Source: Pseudomonas linyingensis (lineage in GTDB: Bacteria; Pseudomonadota; Gammaproteobacteria; Pseudomonadales; Pseudomonadaceae). From it: a stretch of 64,000 bases of DNA. This document shows positions 26,196 to 34,104 of this stretch, in pieces (within the stretch, counting starts at the first letter, position 1; every line of letters starts with the position of its first letter). A program made the position numbers and the translations under genes. The notes beneath the pieces are model-generated. The model did no database searches. It was not told the DNA's origin and was given only the letters and a program-made list of their open reading frames with translations. The DNA is taken from assembly GCF_900109175.1 (NCBI RefSeq), contig NZ_FNZE01000005.1, forward strand, positions 186,001 to 250,000, given 5' to 3'.

Positions 26196-26504
26196 TCAAA
26201 ACTGCCTGAATATCGCCGCGGTCAGGATGCCGGCAGCGATCGCCGGCAGCGGTTTTTTCAGGAGCAGCATGGTGGCGGCCGTGGCCAATAAAGCCAGCCT
26301 TGCGCCGTTGTCACCCTCAAGCGCCATGGGGGCCAGGAGCGCCACCAGCACGGAGCCAGACGTGGCGCCGATGAACTGTTTCACCCGGTAGCCAATGGGC
26401 ACGAACGACATCACGTAGACACCGCCCCAACGGGTCGCCAACGTCACCACCGCCATGATCGACACAAGGATCAGTGCGCTGGAACCTGTCGTCTCAATGT
26501 TCAT
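26196..26504 (-). CDS. azlD: AzlD-family small subunit of a branched-chain amino-acid exporter
   Basis: This 102-residue protein has about four hydrophobic helices (SALILVSIMAVVTLATRWGG at the start) and matches AzlD in length and pattern. ATG 26504 (MNIETTGSSALIL) lies 11 bp inside the 3' end of azlC, showing coupled translation. It acts with AzlC in the inner membrane as an amino-acid efflux pair. Confidence 0.88.
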   Translation of the reverse strand: MNIETTGSSALILVSIMAVVTLATRWGGVYVMSFVPIGYRVKQFIGATSGSVLVALLAPMALEGDNGARLALLATAATMLLLKKPLPAIAAGILTAAIFRQF

Positions 26505-27210
26505 TTTTCTTCTCCGTCCAGAACGTCCCGGCAAGACCGCCAGCCAGCGCTCCCACAACGACATGACTATTGTCCGGCAAGTACCAGTAGGCCAGCAGGG
26601 ATGCGCAGGCGGCGACGATCCAGATCATCAGCAGGCGCAGGTTCTTTTCCCCTCCGACCACCATGGCCAGCAGGAAACAGCCCATCACCATATCCAGCCC
26701 CAAACTCCTGGGCTCTTGAATGGCCCCGCCAAAATAGATGCCCAGCCAGGTACCCACTACCCAGAATGACCAGAGGGCGAGGCCACCGCCCAGCAGAAGC
26801 CCGATGCCTGGCTGTCCGCGGTTAAACGCCTGCAGGGACATGGCCCAGTTGGCATCGGAGGCAATGAGCATGACGCCATAGCGCTTTGCCGGCGGCAGAT
26901 GGCGCAGCCACGGATAGAGCGTTGCCCCCATCAGCAGATGTCGGGCATTGATGGCAAACACGGTAATCACCAGCGTGAAGAGCGAAACCTGAGGCCCCCA
27001 CAATTCCAATGCCGCGAACTGGGAAGCACCGGCGAAAACCAGCGTGCTCATGGCCACGATGACGGAGCCCTGCAGCCCTGCCTGAATGGCTGCCAGCCCG
27101 AAGGCTGCCCCAAATAGCGTGACGAACACGGCGATAGGAACGAGTTGCCTGAAGCCGGCCCATACCATCTGGCGATTGAACTCATGAAGATTCTTATCGG
27201 CGTCTGTCAT
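26494..27210 (-). CDS. azlC: AzlC-family branched-chain amino-acid exporter subunit
   Basis: This 238-residue membrane protein has the AzlC signature near the N terminus (FRQLVPIAVFVTLFGAAFGLAA) and ASQFAALELWGPQ, then further TM helices. It forms an operon with azlD (11-bp overlap). A LysR gene is divergent 203 bp upstream and is the probable regulator. Substrate assignment (branched-chain amino acids and analogues) comes from family members. Confidence 0.88.
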   Translation of the reverse strand: MTDADKNLHEFNRQMVWAGFRQLVPIAVFVTLFGAAFGLAAIQAGLQGSVIVAMSTLVFAGASQFAALELWGPQVSLFTLVITVFAINARHLLMGATLYPWLRHLPPAKRYGVMLIASDANWAMSLQAFNRGQPGIGLLLGGGLALWSFWVVGTWLGIYFGGAIQEPRSLGLDMVMGCFLLAMVVGGEKNLRLLMIWIVAACASLLAYWYLPDNSHVVVGALAGGLAGTFWTEKKNEH

Positions 27211-27413
27211 GCCGCAACCTCGCTACTTCGCTACTTCGAAATGTCTGTCGATGTCCGGATCGGAGATGACGCCTTGCTGCAAGGCCGGGGAATCGGTGCC
27301 ATGTACAGGCGTCGCCCTATGCCCAGGCCAGCACTATGCGCCGAGATTTTCATCAATAAAATCGCATAATTCAGCTATATACTATTATCTTTACGAATAC
27401 AAAGACATGAGCC

Positions 27414-28283
27414 ATGACCTACCAGGACCTACAGATCGACTGGTTGAAATGCTTTGTCGCCGTGGTGGATGCAGGCTCGCTATCCGGCGCCGCACCGGAA
27501 GTGCATCGCTCCCAGTCAGCCGTCAGCATGCAACTCAAGAAGCTGGAGGCAGCCCTGGATTGCCAGCTTCTGGTGCGTGGCCCTCGACAGCACCAACTCA
27601 CGCCACAAGGGCAATTGCTACTGGGCTATGCGCGGCGAATGCTCGACCTGCATGCCGAGACCCAGGCGGCCTTTCACGGGGAGGAACTGACTGGCCGCAT
27701 CCGCCTGGGCGTTCCGGATGACTATGCCGCGCGTTATCTCACACCGGTGCTCAAGCGCTTTGCTCCGCACCATGGCGCAGTGGAAATCGAGCTGAACTGC
27801 GAGCAATCGACCTCACTGATCCCTCGTGTCGAGCGCGGCGATCTCGATTTGGCACTGGTCTCGCGGGATCATCCCCGGCACGGAACCTTGCTGTTTCACG
27901 AGCCGATGGTGTGGGTCGGCGCTGCCCAGTTTCAGGTATGGCGACGCGACCCGCTGCCCGTCGCCGTTTATGAAAACACCAGCCTTGCCAAGCGCAGCGC
28001 CATCAACTCCCTGGCGCTGCAAGGACGCCGCTACAAGGTGGTCTACAACAGCTCCAGCCTGGCCGGGCAAATTGCAGCCGTTGAAAGCGGTTTGGCTGTC
28101 GCGGTGTTGACCCAGTGCAGCGCACCAGCCCATCTGGAAATACTGGGCAGTGAACATGGATTGGGGCCGCTAGAGCCCATGGAGGTGGCGGTTTATCGCA
28201 GCCGAGCCTCGCAGGGCTCCAAAGCGGTGGACAGCTTGCATAACCTGCTCATCAAGACTCTCAGGCTTTCTGCTTCACCTTGA
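27414..28283 (+). CDS. LysR-family regulator, probably of azlCD
   Basis: 289 residues. The HTH is at ~residues 10-48 (WLKCFVAVVDAGSLSGAAPEVHRSQSAVSMQLKKLE), with a type 2 periplasmic-binding effector domain from ~90. It is divergent from azlC with an AT-rich 203-bp promoter gap. No clear T-N11-A box was fixed by eye. Confidence 0.9.
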   Translation: MTYQDLQIDWLKCFVAVVDAGSLSGAAPEVHRSQSAVSMQLKKLEAALDCQLLVRGPRQHQLTPQGQLLLGYARRMLDLHAETQAAFHGEELTGRIRLGVPDDYAARYLTPVLKRFAPHHGAVEIELNCEQSTSLIPRVERGDLDLALVSRDHPRHGTLLFHEPMVWVGAAQFQVWRRDPLPVAVYENTSLAKRSAINSLALQGRRYKVVYNSSSLAGQIAAVESGLAVAVLTQCSAPAHLEILGSEHGLGPLEPMEVAVYRSRASQGSKAVDSLHNLLIKTLRLSASP

Positions 28284-28371
28284 GTTGGTCGTGAGGGTGT
28301 AGGCGCTCGCCAATACCTTATCCCGCGCCTATGGCCGGCCGCTTCAGTGGTCGCATGCCTGCAACCGATCA

Positions 28372-28842
28372 TCAAAGCGGCAGGGGCCGGTCGGTAACCA
28401 CCCGCTTCATGACCAGGGTCGAAGTCAACCGCTGGACATTGGGCAGCGCCGACAATCGCTCGTCGTACAGCTGCTGGAACGCCGGCAGATCCCGGGTGAT
28501 GACGTGGAGGAGATAGTCGGGATCGCCGAACAGGCGTTGCGCCTCGATGACTTGTGGAATTTCCTGCACTGCAACCTCGAACTCACCAACGGCACGGTTG
28601 GTGCCTTCGCGCATGGTCACGAACACCAGGGCCGAGAAGTTCAGCCCCACCGCCTCCGGCGCAAGGTGTGCGCGGTAGCCCTGAATCACCCCCGCCTCCT
28701 CCATCGCTCGCAGCCGACGATGGCAGGGAGAGAGGCTCAGCCCGACCCGCTCCGCCAGCTCCGTCACCGATAGGCGACCATCAGCCTGAAGCTCGGCAAG
28801 CATCTTTCTATCGATCCGGTCAATTTGGAAGGAGTTACTCAT
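28372..28842 (-). CDS. Lrp/AsnC-family transcriptional regulator
   Basis: 156 residues. The AsnC HTH is at ~10-50 (LQADGRLSVTELAERVGLSLSPCHRRLRAMEEAGVI), followed by the RAM ligand-binding domain (LFGDPDYLLHVITRDL, the G-x-x-D-x-x-L core). It is divergent from a lysE-type exporter gene, the classic LysG/Lrp-LysE layout, so it should sense an amino acid and control export. The exporter itself is broken here. Confidence 0.9.
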   Translation of the reverse strand: MSNSFQIDRIDRKMLAELQADGRLSVTELAERVGLSLSPCHRRLRAMEEAGVIQGYRAHLAPEAVGLNFSALVFVTMREGTNRAVGEFEVAVQEIPQVIEAQRLFGDPDYLLHVITRDLPAFQQLYDERLSALPNVQRLTSTLVMKRVVTDRPLPL

Positions 28843-29017
28843 TTCCGCCGCTCACCTTGGAATGTTTGCAAGAAAATTCTATCAGAGCCTCTCTATCCTT
28901 CTCTTTCAACGATGAATCTCGGCAGCCCTCGCTGGACCTGCGGGCTGCCTCCTGACGACACGAGAAAGAGCCAATGCCGCTGTCCGCAACCCATTCACTG
29001 GCCAGAGGTGCGGTCTG

Positions 29018-29476
29018 ATGAGCCTCAGCCTGCTGGCCGCCTTCTGGGCGGTCTCCTTACTGTTCATCATTTCGCCCGGTGCCGATTGGGCCTACATGAT
29101 TTCCGCCGGCATGCGCGGCCGAGGCGTGGTTCCAGCGGCTGGAGGACTGCTGTCCGGCCATCTGGCGGCCACCCTGATCGTGGCCGCCGGTGTGGGCGGG
29201 ATAGTCGCCGGCACTCCCCTGGCGATGGCGGCGCTCACGCTGGCCGGCGCCGGCTACCTGCTGTGGCTTGGGATCGGCATGCTGAGCAACCCGCCCATTC
29301 CACAGGCATGCGACGTTCAGCAAAGACGCACCTGGTCGCACTGGGCCTTGAAGGGCGCCTGCGTCAGCGGCCTGAACCCGAAGGTCTTTCTGCTGTTTCT
29401 GGCCCTGCTGCCACAGTTCACCGACCCTCGGGGAACCTGGTCCGTACCGGTGCAGATCGTCACCCTGGGCCTGCTG
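29018..29476 (+). pseudogene. LysE/RhtB-family amino-acid exporter, 3' truncated
   Basis: About 153 residues read as a normal LysE protein (FWAVSLLFIISPGADWAYMI at the N terminus, [20 protein letters not shown], then VQIVTLGLL). At about 29476 the family similarity stops and the frame runs out of phase into panB, ending at 29683 in nonsense. Normal family length is ~205, so the last TM helices are lost. The breakpoint coincides with the start of foreign-looking panB. Confidence 0.82.
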
Positions 29477-29501
29477 CCAGCAACCCCGGTCCGTCGCTCG
29501 G

Positions 29502-30287
29502 GTGCGCATCCCCTATCTGCAAGAACTCAAGGCCCAAGGCCGCAAGTGGGCGATGCTCACGGCGTACGACATGTACACCGCTGCGATCTTCGAGGAGGCA
29601 GGCATTCCGGTACTCCTGGTGGGCGATTCCGCCTCCAACAACGTGTACGGCAACGAATCGACGCTGACAGTGACCGTCGATGAACTGATCCCCCTCGTGC
29701 GCGCCGTGAGCAGGGCTACCCATCGGGCATTGGTCATCGCTGACCTGCCTTTCGGCTCCTACCAGGCCTCGCCGGAGCAGTGCTTCCATACCGCCGTCCG
29801 CTTCATGAAGGAAGCCGGTGCACACGCGGTCAAGCTGGAGGGGGGCCTCGAAATGCTGCTGCAGGTTCGCAAGCTCGCCGCTTCCGGCATTCCGGTCATG
29901 GCGCATATCGGCTTCACCCCGCAGCATGAACACCAACTCGGCGGCTATCGCGTCCAAGGGCGCGGTGAAAGTGCGCAACACTTGGTCGAGGTTGCACAGG
30001 CCTTGGAGGAAGCCGGCGCATTCGCCTTGCTCATCGAAATGGTTCCGTCTGAAACTGCTGCCGCGGTCACAGATGCCGTCTCCATTCCCACGGTGGGAAT
30101 CGGTGCGGGTAATCGGTGTGACGCCCAAGTCCTGGTCTGGCAGGACATGGCGGGCCTGAGCAGCGGGCGCCTGCCTCGGTTCGTCAAGCAGTTCGCCGAT
30201 GCGCGCTCAGCCCTTGCCGGCGCCGCACGCGACTTCGCGACTGAGGTGGAAGCCGGTACCTTCCCCGGGCCGGAGCACAGTTTCTGA
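29502..30287 (+). CDS. panB: Ketopantoate hydroxymethyltransferase (PanB), actinobacterial-like, 5' end altered
   Basis: Transfers a hydroxymethyl group to 2-oxoisovalerate in pantothenate synthesis. 261 residues with PanB motifs: [40 protein letters not shown] (metal and substrate sites), [22 protein letters not shown] and [10 protein letters not shown]. From memory the string after KWAMLTAYD is much closer to mycobacterial-type PanB than to the usual Pseudomonas protein. There is no ATG; GTG 29502 gives a protein short at the N terminus, and the coding frame continues upstream ([15 protein letters not shown]) into the broken lysE. It is probably a transferred extra panB that lost its 5' end; activity uncertain. 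Confidence 0.85.
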   Translation: MRIPYLQELKAQGRKWAMLTAYDMYTAAIFEEAGIPVLLVGDSASNNVYGNESTLTVTVDELIPLVRAVSRATHRALVIADLPFGSYQASPEQCFHTAVRFMKEAGAHAVKLEGGLEMLLQVRKLAASGIPVMAHIGFTPQHEHQLGGYRVQGRGESAQHLVEVAQALEEAGAFALLIEMVPSETAAAVTDAVSIPTVGIGAGNRCDAQVLVWQDMAGLSSGRLPRFVKQFADARSALAGAARDFATEVEAGTFPGPEHSF

Positions 30288-30326
30288 TACCCCCTCGCGG
30301 GAACACGATGGATAGCAAAACAACAT

Positions 30327-30812
30327 ATGGGAGACAGCATGGAAAGCCTCAGACAGCGCGCTATCAAAGGTCTTCAGGTCGGAGACAGGTTCGTGGTGAC
30401 CCGGATCTTCTCCACGGAAGACATCCAGCAATTCGCGCACCTGTCGCGCGACTACAATCCGGTTCACCTCGATGCGCCCTATGCCGAATTGCGCAACTTC
30501 CGGGCTCCGGTTTCGCACGGTCTGCTGACCGCCAGCCTGCTGACAGAGATCGGCGGCCAAATTGGCTGGCTTGCCTCCGGCATGAGTTTCCGTTTCAAGC
30601 GCCCGGTCTATGCCGGCGAAACCCTGACCTGTGATTGGATCATTACCGAGATCGACGAGCGCGGCCGGGCCAAAGCGGAAGTCATCATCACCAACCCAGA
30701 GGGCGTGATCGTGCTGGAGGCGGAGACCACAGGTGTCATTCCCGGCGAAATGGAGCGGGCACGACTGGCGGAGATGCTCGCCGAGGGCGATCCCACCAAT
30801 GGGGGATCTTAG
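30327..30812 (+). CDS. MaoC-family (R)-specific enoyl-CoA hydratase-like protein
   Basis: This 161-residue hot-dog-fold protein hydrates trans-2-enoyl-CoA. The signature FSTEDIQQFAHLSRDYNPVHLD carries the catalytic Asp and His, followed by APVSHGLLTASLL. ATG 30327 or 30339 (MESLRQR) can start it. It lies 39 bp after panB in the same direction and may have travelled with it. Role: PHA precursor supply or another CoA pathway; not determinable here. Confidence 0.88.
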   Translation: MGDSMESLRQRAIKGLQVGDRFVVTRIFSTEDIQQFAHLSRDYNPVHLDAPYAELRNFRAPVSHGLLTASLLTEIGGQIGWLASGMSFRFKRPVYAGETLTCDWIITEIDERGRAKAEVIITNPEGVIVLEAETTGVIPGEMERARLAEMLAEGDPTNGGS

Positions 30813-30887
30813 CGAGCAAGATGTCCGCTTCGAGTCAGCAGCTGCCCCTCACCCCCACGGCATGCCCCGCATGCCGCAGGCAACGAC

Positions 30888-31556
30888 TCAAGCCCTCACA
30901 TACCTAATCACCGCCTCGCAGATCATTTCCTTGTGGCGCGCGCGGGTCTCGGGCTCGCTGAAATCGATCTGGTGGATGGTGGAGAAGGTGTGGCGGTTGG
31001 AGACGCGGAAGAAGCAGAACGAGCTGATCAGCAGGTGCAGGTCGCGCGGCTCGATGCCGGGACGGAAGATGCCGGCGGCCACGCCGCGGTCGAGGATGCT
31101 CGCCACTTCGGCGAGGATCGACTTGTTCAGCGAGCGGATCACCTGCGACTGGGCCAGGTGCGCAGCGTTGTGGATGTTCTCGATGCTGACCAGGCGGATG
31201 AAGTCGACGTTGCTGTCGTGGTGCTCGAAGGTGAACTCGACCATGCGCCGCAGCGCCGCCTCCGGGTCCAGCTGATCCAGCTTGAGGGACGCTTCGGTGG
31301 CGCGGATGTCGCCGTAGAGCTTCTCCAGCACGGCCAGGTAGAGCTGCTCCTTGCTGGTGAAGTAGTAGTAGATCATCCGCTTGGAGACGTTGGTGCGCTC
31401 GGCGATGGCATCCACCCGCGCGCCGCTCAGGCCGTGCTCGGCGAACTCGGCGACCGCGGCGAGGAGGATGTCCTGGCGGGTCTTCTCCGGGTTGTTCTTG
31501 CGCGGCTGGCGCGCTTGGCTCGGCTTGGCGGGGGGCTGCGGTAAGGCTGGCGACAT
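30888..31556 (-). CDS. TetR-family regulator near quiC1
   Basis: 222 residues. The N-terminal tail is Pro/Lys rich, the HTH spans ~residues 25-70 (ARVDAIAERTNVSKRMIYYYFTSKEQLYLAVLEKLYGDIR), and the TetR_C-type domain ends KEMICEAVIRYVRA. It lies downstream of quiC1 in the same orientation but is separated from it by a stem-loop and a MITE-like element. The palindrome ACTAAC-TG-GTTAGT between quiC1 and oprD is a plausible target. It is likely a quinate/shikimate regulator; that is inference. Confidence 0.85.
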   Translation of the reverse strand: MSPALPQPPAKPSQARQPRKNNPEKTRQDILLAAVAEFAEHGLSGARVDAIAERTNVSKRMIYYYFTSKEQLYLAVLEKLYGDIRATEASLKLDQLDPEAALRRMVEFTFEHHDSNVDFIRLVSIENIHNAAHLAQSQVIRSLNKSILAEVASILDRGVAAGIFRPGIEPRDLHLLISSFCFFRVSNRHTFSTIHQIDFSEPETRARHKEMICEAVIRYVRA

Positions 31557-31618
31557 GGCTCGCGGACTCGATCAGAAAAGGCTTGCGCGATTATCGGCTG
31601 CTACCCGGCGGGAGGGAA

Positions 31619-31643
31619 GCCACGCCGCCCTCGGCGGCGTGGC
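31619..31643. terminator. GC-rich stem-loop downstream of quiC1
   Basis: Perfect 11-bp arms GCCACGCCGCC (31619-31629) and GGCGGCGTGGC (31633-31643) with a 3-nt loop. Leftward transcription (quiC1) meets it before the tetR start; only a short pyrimidine run (TTCCCTCC) follows, so termination may be partial. Confidence 0.6.
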
Positions 31644-31654
31644 TTTGATCTCCC

Positions 31655-31796
31655 AGAGCCTGCTCACGATCTCGCGAGCTAGAGCCAGGCAAGGCGAAAT
31701 CGGTTGAGGAAGCGGAGTTTGCTAGCTGCAAATGAGCATTCCGAAACCGATTTCAACGCCGCATGGCCGACGCGCAGCAGATCGTGGGCAGGCTCT
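31655..31796. mobile_element. MITE-like 142-bp element abutting the quiC1 stop codon
   Basis: The ends AGAGCCTGCTCACGATCT (31655-31672) and 31779-31796 are inverted with one mismatch. Inside is a second inverted pair (GAAATCGGTT / AACCGATTTC) and a central TTTGC-N5-GCAAA stem. There is no ORF. Its right end touches the TGA of quiC1 (31796-31798). It is a typical size for a non-autonomous mobile element of pseudomonads; I recall similar sequences but cannot name one. Confidence 0.6.
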
Positions 31797-33694
31797 CACA
31801 GCTTGGGGCTGCGCCGGCCGGACCGCGCCTGGGCCATCGCGGAGAGGCGCACGGCAACGTTGGCGGCGCCGTAGCCGGCGTAGTCCTTGCGCTGCAGGAT
31901 CTCGAAGAAGAAGCGCTCGGCGAACGGCTCGGTGTAGACGTGGAACAGCTCGCCGCCCTGGGCATCGCGGTCGTAGAGGACGTTGAAGTAGGCCAGCTGG
32001 CTGAGGAACTCGTCGTCGAAGTCGAAGCGCGCGGCCAGGTCATCGTAGTAGTTCATCGGGATGTCCAGCAGCGCCACTCCCGCTTCCTTGGCCTGCTCGA
32101 CGGCGACAAAGATGTCGTCGCAGTCGAAGGCGATATGGTGCACGCCGGAGCCGCGGTAGGTGGACAGCGAGTGGGCAATCGCGGTGTTGCGGTTCTCCGA
32201 GATGTTCAGCGGCAGGCGCACGCTGCCGCAGCGGCTGCGCAGGGCGCGGCTCTTGACCAGACCGTAGGGGTCGGGGAGCACCACCTCGTCGTCGGCGGTG
32301 AAGTCGAACAGGCTCTTGTAGAACAGCACCCAGGAATCCATGCCCTCGGCCGGCAGGGCCATGGCCACGTGGTCGATGCGCTTGAGGATGCCGAGGTCTG
32401 CGGTGTCCTTGAGGTCGAAATCGGTCTCGTAGATGCTGTGGCCCTGGGCATCGCGGTCGGCCAGGTAGATCAGGCTGCCGTCCGGCGCGCGCACCGCGGG
32501 GATCTCGCGTTCGTTGGGGCCGACCAGGCTGCGGTACGGCTGGCCGCCGAACTGGCTGGCGCGCTCCAGCGCCTGTTTGCCGTCGCGCACGCGCAATGCG
32601 GTGGCGCATAGCGACGGGCCGTGGGCCTCGAAGAAGCTGTGGGCGAAGGAGTACGGCTCGGCGTTGAGCACCAGGTTGATGTCGCCCTGGCGCAGCAGGC
32701 TGACGTTCTTCGAGCGATGGCGACCGGCCTCGACGAAGCCCAGGCGAGTCAGCCACTGGCCGAGCTGGGCGCCGTGCGCCTCGTCGACGGCGAACTCGAG
32801 AAACTCGATGCCGTCGTAGCGGCTGGCCGGCGGCGGCGCGAACAGCACGCCGGGCTCCACCGGCTGGTGCTGTTCTTCGAGTAGCAGACGGGTCTTCTCC
32901 TCGAGGTAGAGCAGCGAGCGATGGCCATCCACCGCGGTGCTGCGCGGCGGCGCGGCGCGGAAGCCGTCGTTGAAGATTTCCAGCGACAGCGGGCCGCGAT
33001 AGCCGCTCTTGAGGATCGGCGCGAGGAAGCCCGGCAGGTCGAAGTCGCCCTGCCCCGGGAAGCAGCGGAAATGCCGGCTCCACTCCAGCACGTCCATGTT
33101 CAGCAGCGGCGCGTCGGCCATCTGCACGAAGAAGATCTTGTCGCCGGGAATCTCGGCGATGGCGCTCGGGTCGCCCTTGAGCGACAGGGTGTGGAAGCTG
33201 TCGAGCAGCACGCCGAGGTTGGGGTGGTCGGCGGCGCGCACGATGTCCCACACCTGCTGCCAGGTGTTGACGTGGCGACCCCAGGCCAGCGCCTCGTAGC
33301 CGATGCGCAGGTCGCGGGCGCCGGCGCGCTCGGCCAGCAGGTGCAGGTCGTCGATGAGGATCTGCCGGTCGCCCAGGGAGTCGGCGGCGACGTTGCTGCA
33401 CACCAGCACCAGGTCGGTGCCCAGTTCCTGCATCAGGTCGAACTTGCGCTCGGCGCGGTCGAGGTTGCGGTGCAGGCGGTCGCGACGCACGCCCTCGAAA
33501 TCGCGGAACGGCTGGAACAGGGTGATCTCCAGACCCAGGTCGGCCGCCAGCTTGCGTACCTCGCGCGGACTGCCGCCGTAGTAGAGCAGGTCGTTCTCGA
33601 AGATCTCCACGCCGTCGAAGCCGGCGGCGGCGATGGCCTCGAGTTTTTCCGGCAGGGTGCCGCTGAGCGAGACGGTGGCGATTGAGCGATGCAT
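31796..33694 (-). CDS. quiC1: 3-dehydroshikimate dehydratase, two-domain QuiC1 type
   Basis: Converts 3-dehydroshikimate to protocatechuate. 632 residues, the length of the QuiC1 fusion family. The N-terminal sugar-phosphate isomerase/epimerase TIM barrel (residues ~1-270; IATVSLSGTLPEKLEAIAAA at the start) holds the dehydratase site. The C-terminal half (from ~285) is a 4-hydroxyphenylpyruvate dioxygenase-like pair of VOC modules (RIDHVAMALPAEGMDSWV; VHHIAFDCDDIFVAV). ATG 33694 has AGGAGG at good spacing; the upstream frame is not used. It is divergent from the oprD porin, with TetR-like and PcaR-like sites between. It feeds the pca cluster at 54.8-64 kb. Confidence 0.92.
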   Translation of the reverse strand: MHRSIATVSLSGTLPEKLEAIAAAGFDGVEIFENDLLYYGGSPREVRKLAADLGLEITLFQPFRDFEGVRRDRLHRNLDRAERKFDLMQELGTDLVLVCSNVAADSLGDRQILIDDLHLLAERAGARDLRIGYEALAWGRHVNTWQQVWDIVRAADHPNLGVLLDSFHTLSLKGDPSAIAEIPGDKIFFVQMADAPLLNMDVLEWSRHFRCFPGQGDFDLPGFLAPILKSGYRGPLSLEIFNDGFRAAPPRSTAVDGHRSLLYLEEKTRLLLEEQHQPVEPGVLFAPPPASRYDGIEFLEFAVDEAHGAQLGQWLTRLGFVEAGRHRSKNVSLLRQGDINLVLNAEPYSFAHSFFEAHGPSLCATALRVRDGKQALERASQFGGQPYRSLVGPNEREIPAVRAPDGSLIYLADRDAQGHSIYETDFDLKDTADLGILKRIDHVAMALPAEGMDSWVLFYKSLFDFTADDEVVLPDPYGLVKSRALRSRCGSVRLPLNISENRNTAIAHSLSTYRGSGVHHIAFDCDDIFVAVEQAKEAGVALLDIPMNYYDDLAARFDFDDEFLSQLAYFNVLYDRDAQGGELFHVYTEPFAERFFFEILQRKDYAGYGAANVAVRLSAMAQARSGRRSPKL

Positions 33695-33808
33695 GCGTCC
33701 TCCTGGGATGAAGGCGGTCGGCGCGGCGGAACGGCAAGGCAGGCGCGCGGCGACGGGATGGGGTGAGTCGAGTATCGGGCAGGGTTTCGCCAGCGACAAC
33801 AGAAATGT

Positions 33809-33822
33809 ACTAACTGGTTAGT
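33809..33822. promoter_or_regulatory. TetR-type palindrome upstream of quiC1
   Basis: ACTAAC-TG-GTTAGT, perfect 6-bp arms. Candidate operator for the TetR protein encoded at 30888-31556. Confidence 0.5.
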
Positions 33823-33827
33823 TTTGC

Positions 33828-33842
33828 GTTCGATTATCGAAC
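33828..33842. promoter_or_regulatory. PcaR-like box upstream of quiC1/oprD
   Basis: GTTCGATTATCGAAC is a palindrome with the same core (CGATWATCG) as the sites flanking pcaI and pcaR in this window. It would put protocatechuate production and porin uptake under PcaR. Confidence 0.55.
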
Positions 33843-34104
33843 CAATCCGCTTCCGGCCGATTGACCCCGCCTCCCGGCGCCCGCCACCATGCAGCCATCC
33901 GACGGGCCGCCACGCCACGCTTTCCGTCCGGTGCAGCCGCATTCCACGACAACAACAAGATCGAAGCCGCCATGCCCCGAAGCCCCGATACCAGACCCGG
34001 CGTCAGCCCCTGACACCCCGCAGGTGAATCACCCGATCTTCCCGACTGCGCTGCTCCGTGAGCCGCACGGGATCGCTCGTCCATGAAAACGGAGAACAAC
34101 AACA

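Larger units (their letters stand above)
33695..34104. promoter_or_regulatory. 410-bp divergent promoter region between quiC1 and oprD
   Basis: No supported gene; a 65-codon frame at 33889-34086 lacks a ribosome-binding site and looks like GC-driven noise. The two operator-like sequences at 33809-33842 sit about 115 bp upstream of quiC1. The remaining 260 bp to oprD, C/A rich, could hold a long leader. Confidence 0.4.

Noticed and set aside
29018-29683. Complete 221-residue LysE protein or a LysE-PanB fusion
   Set aside because: The last ~68 residues are panB read in the wrong frame; panB itself is read in a different frame, so neither a complete LysE nor a fusion exists.
33889-34086. 65-codon ORF upstream of oprD
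   Set aside because: No ribosome-binding site; Pro/Thr/Arg-rich noise in a promoter region.
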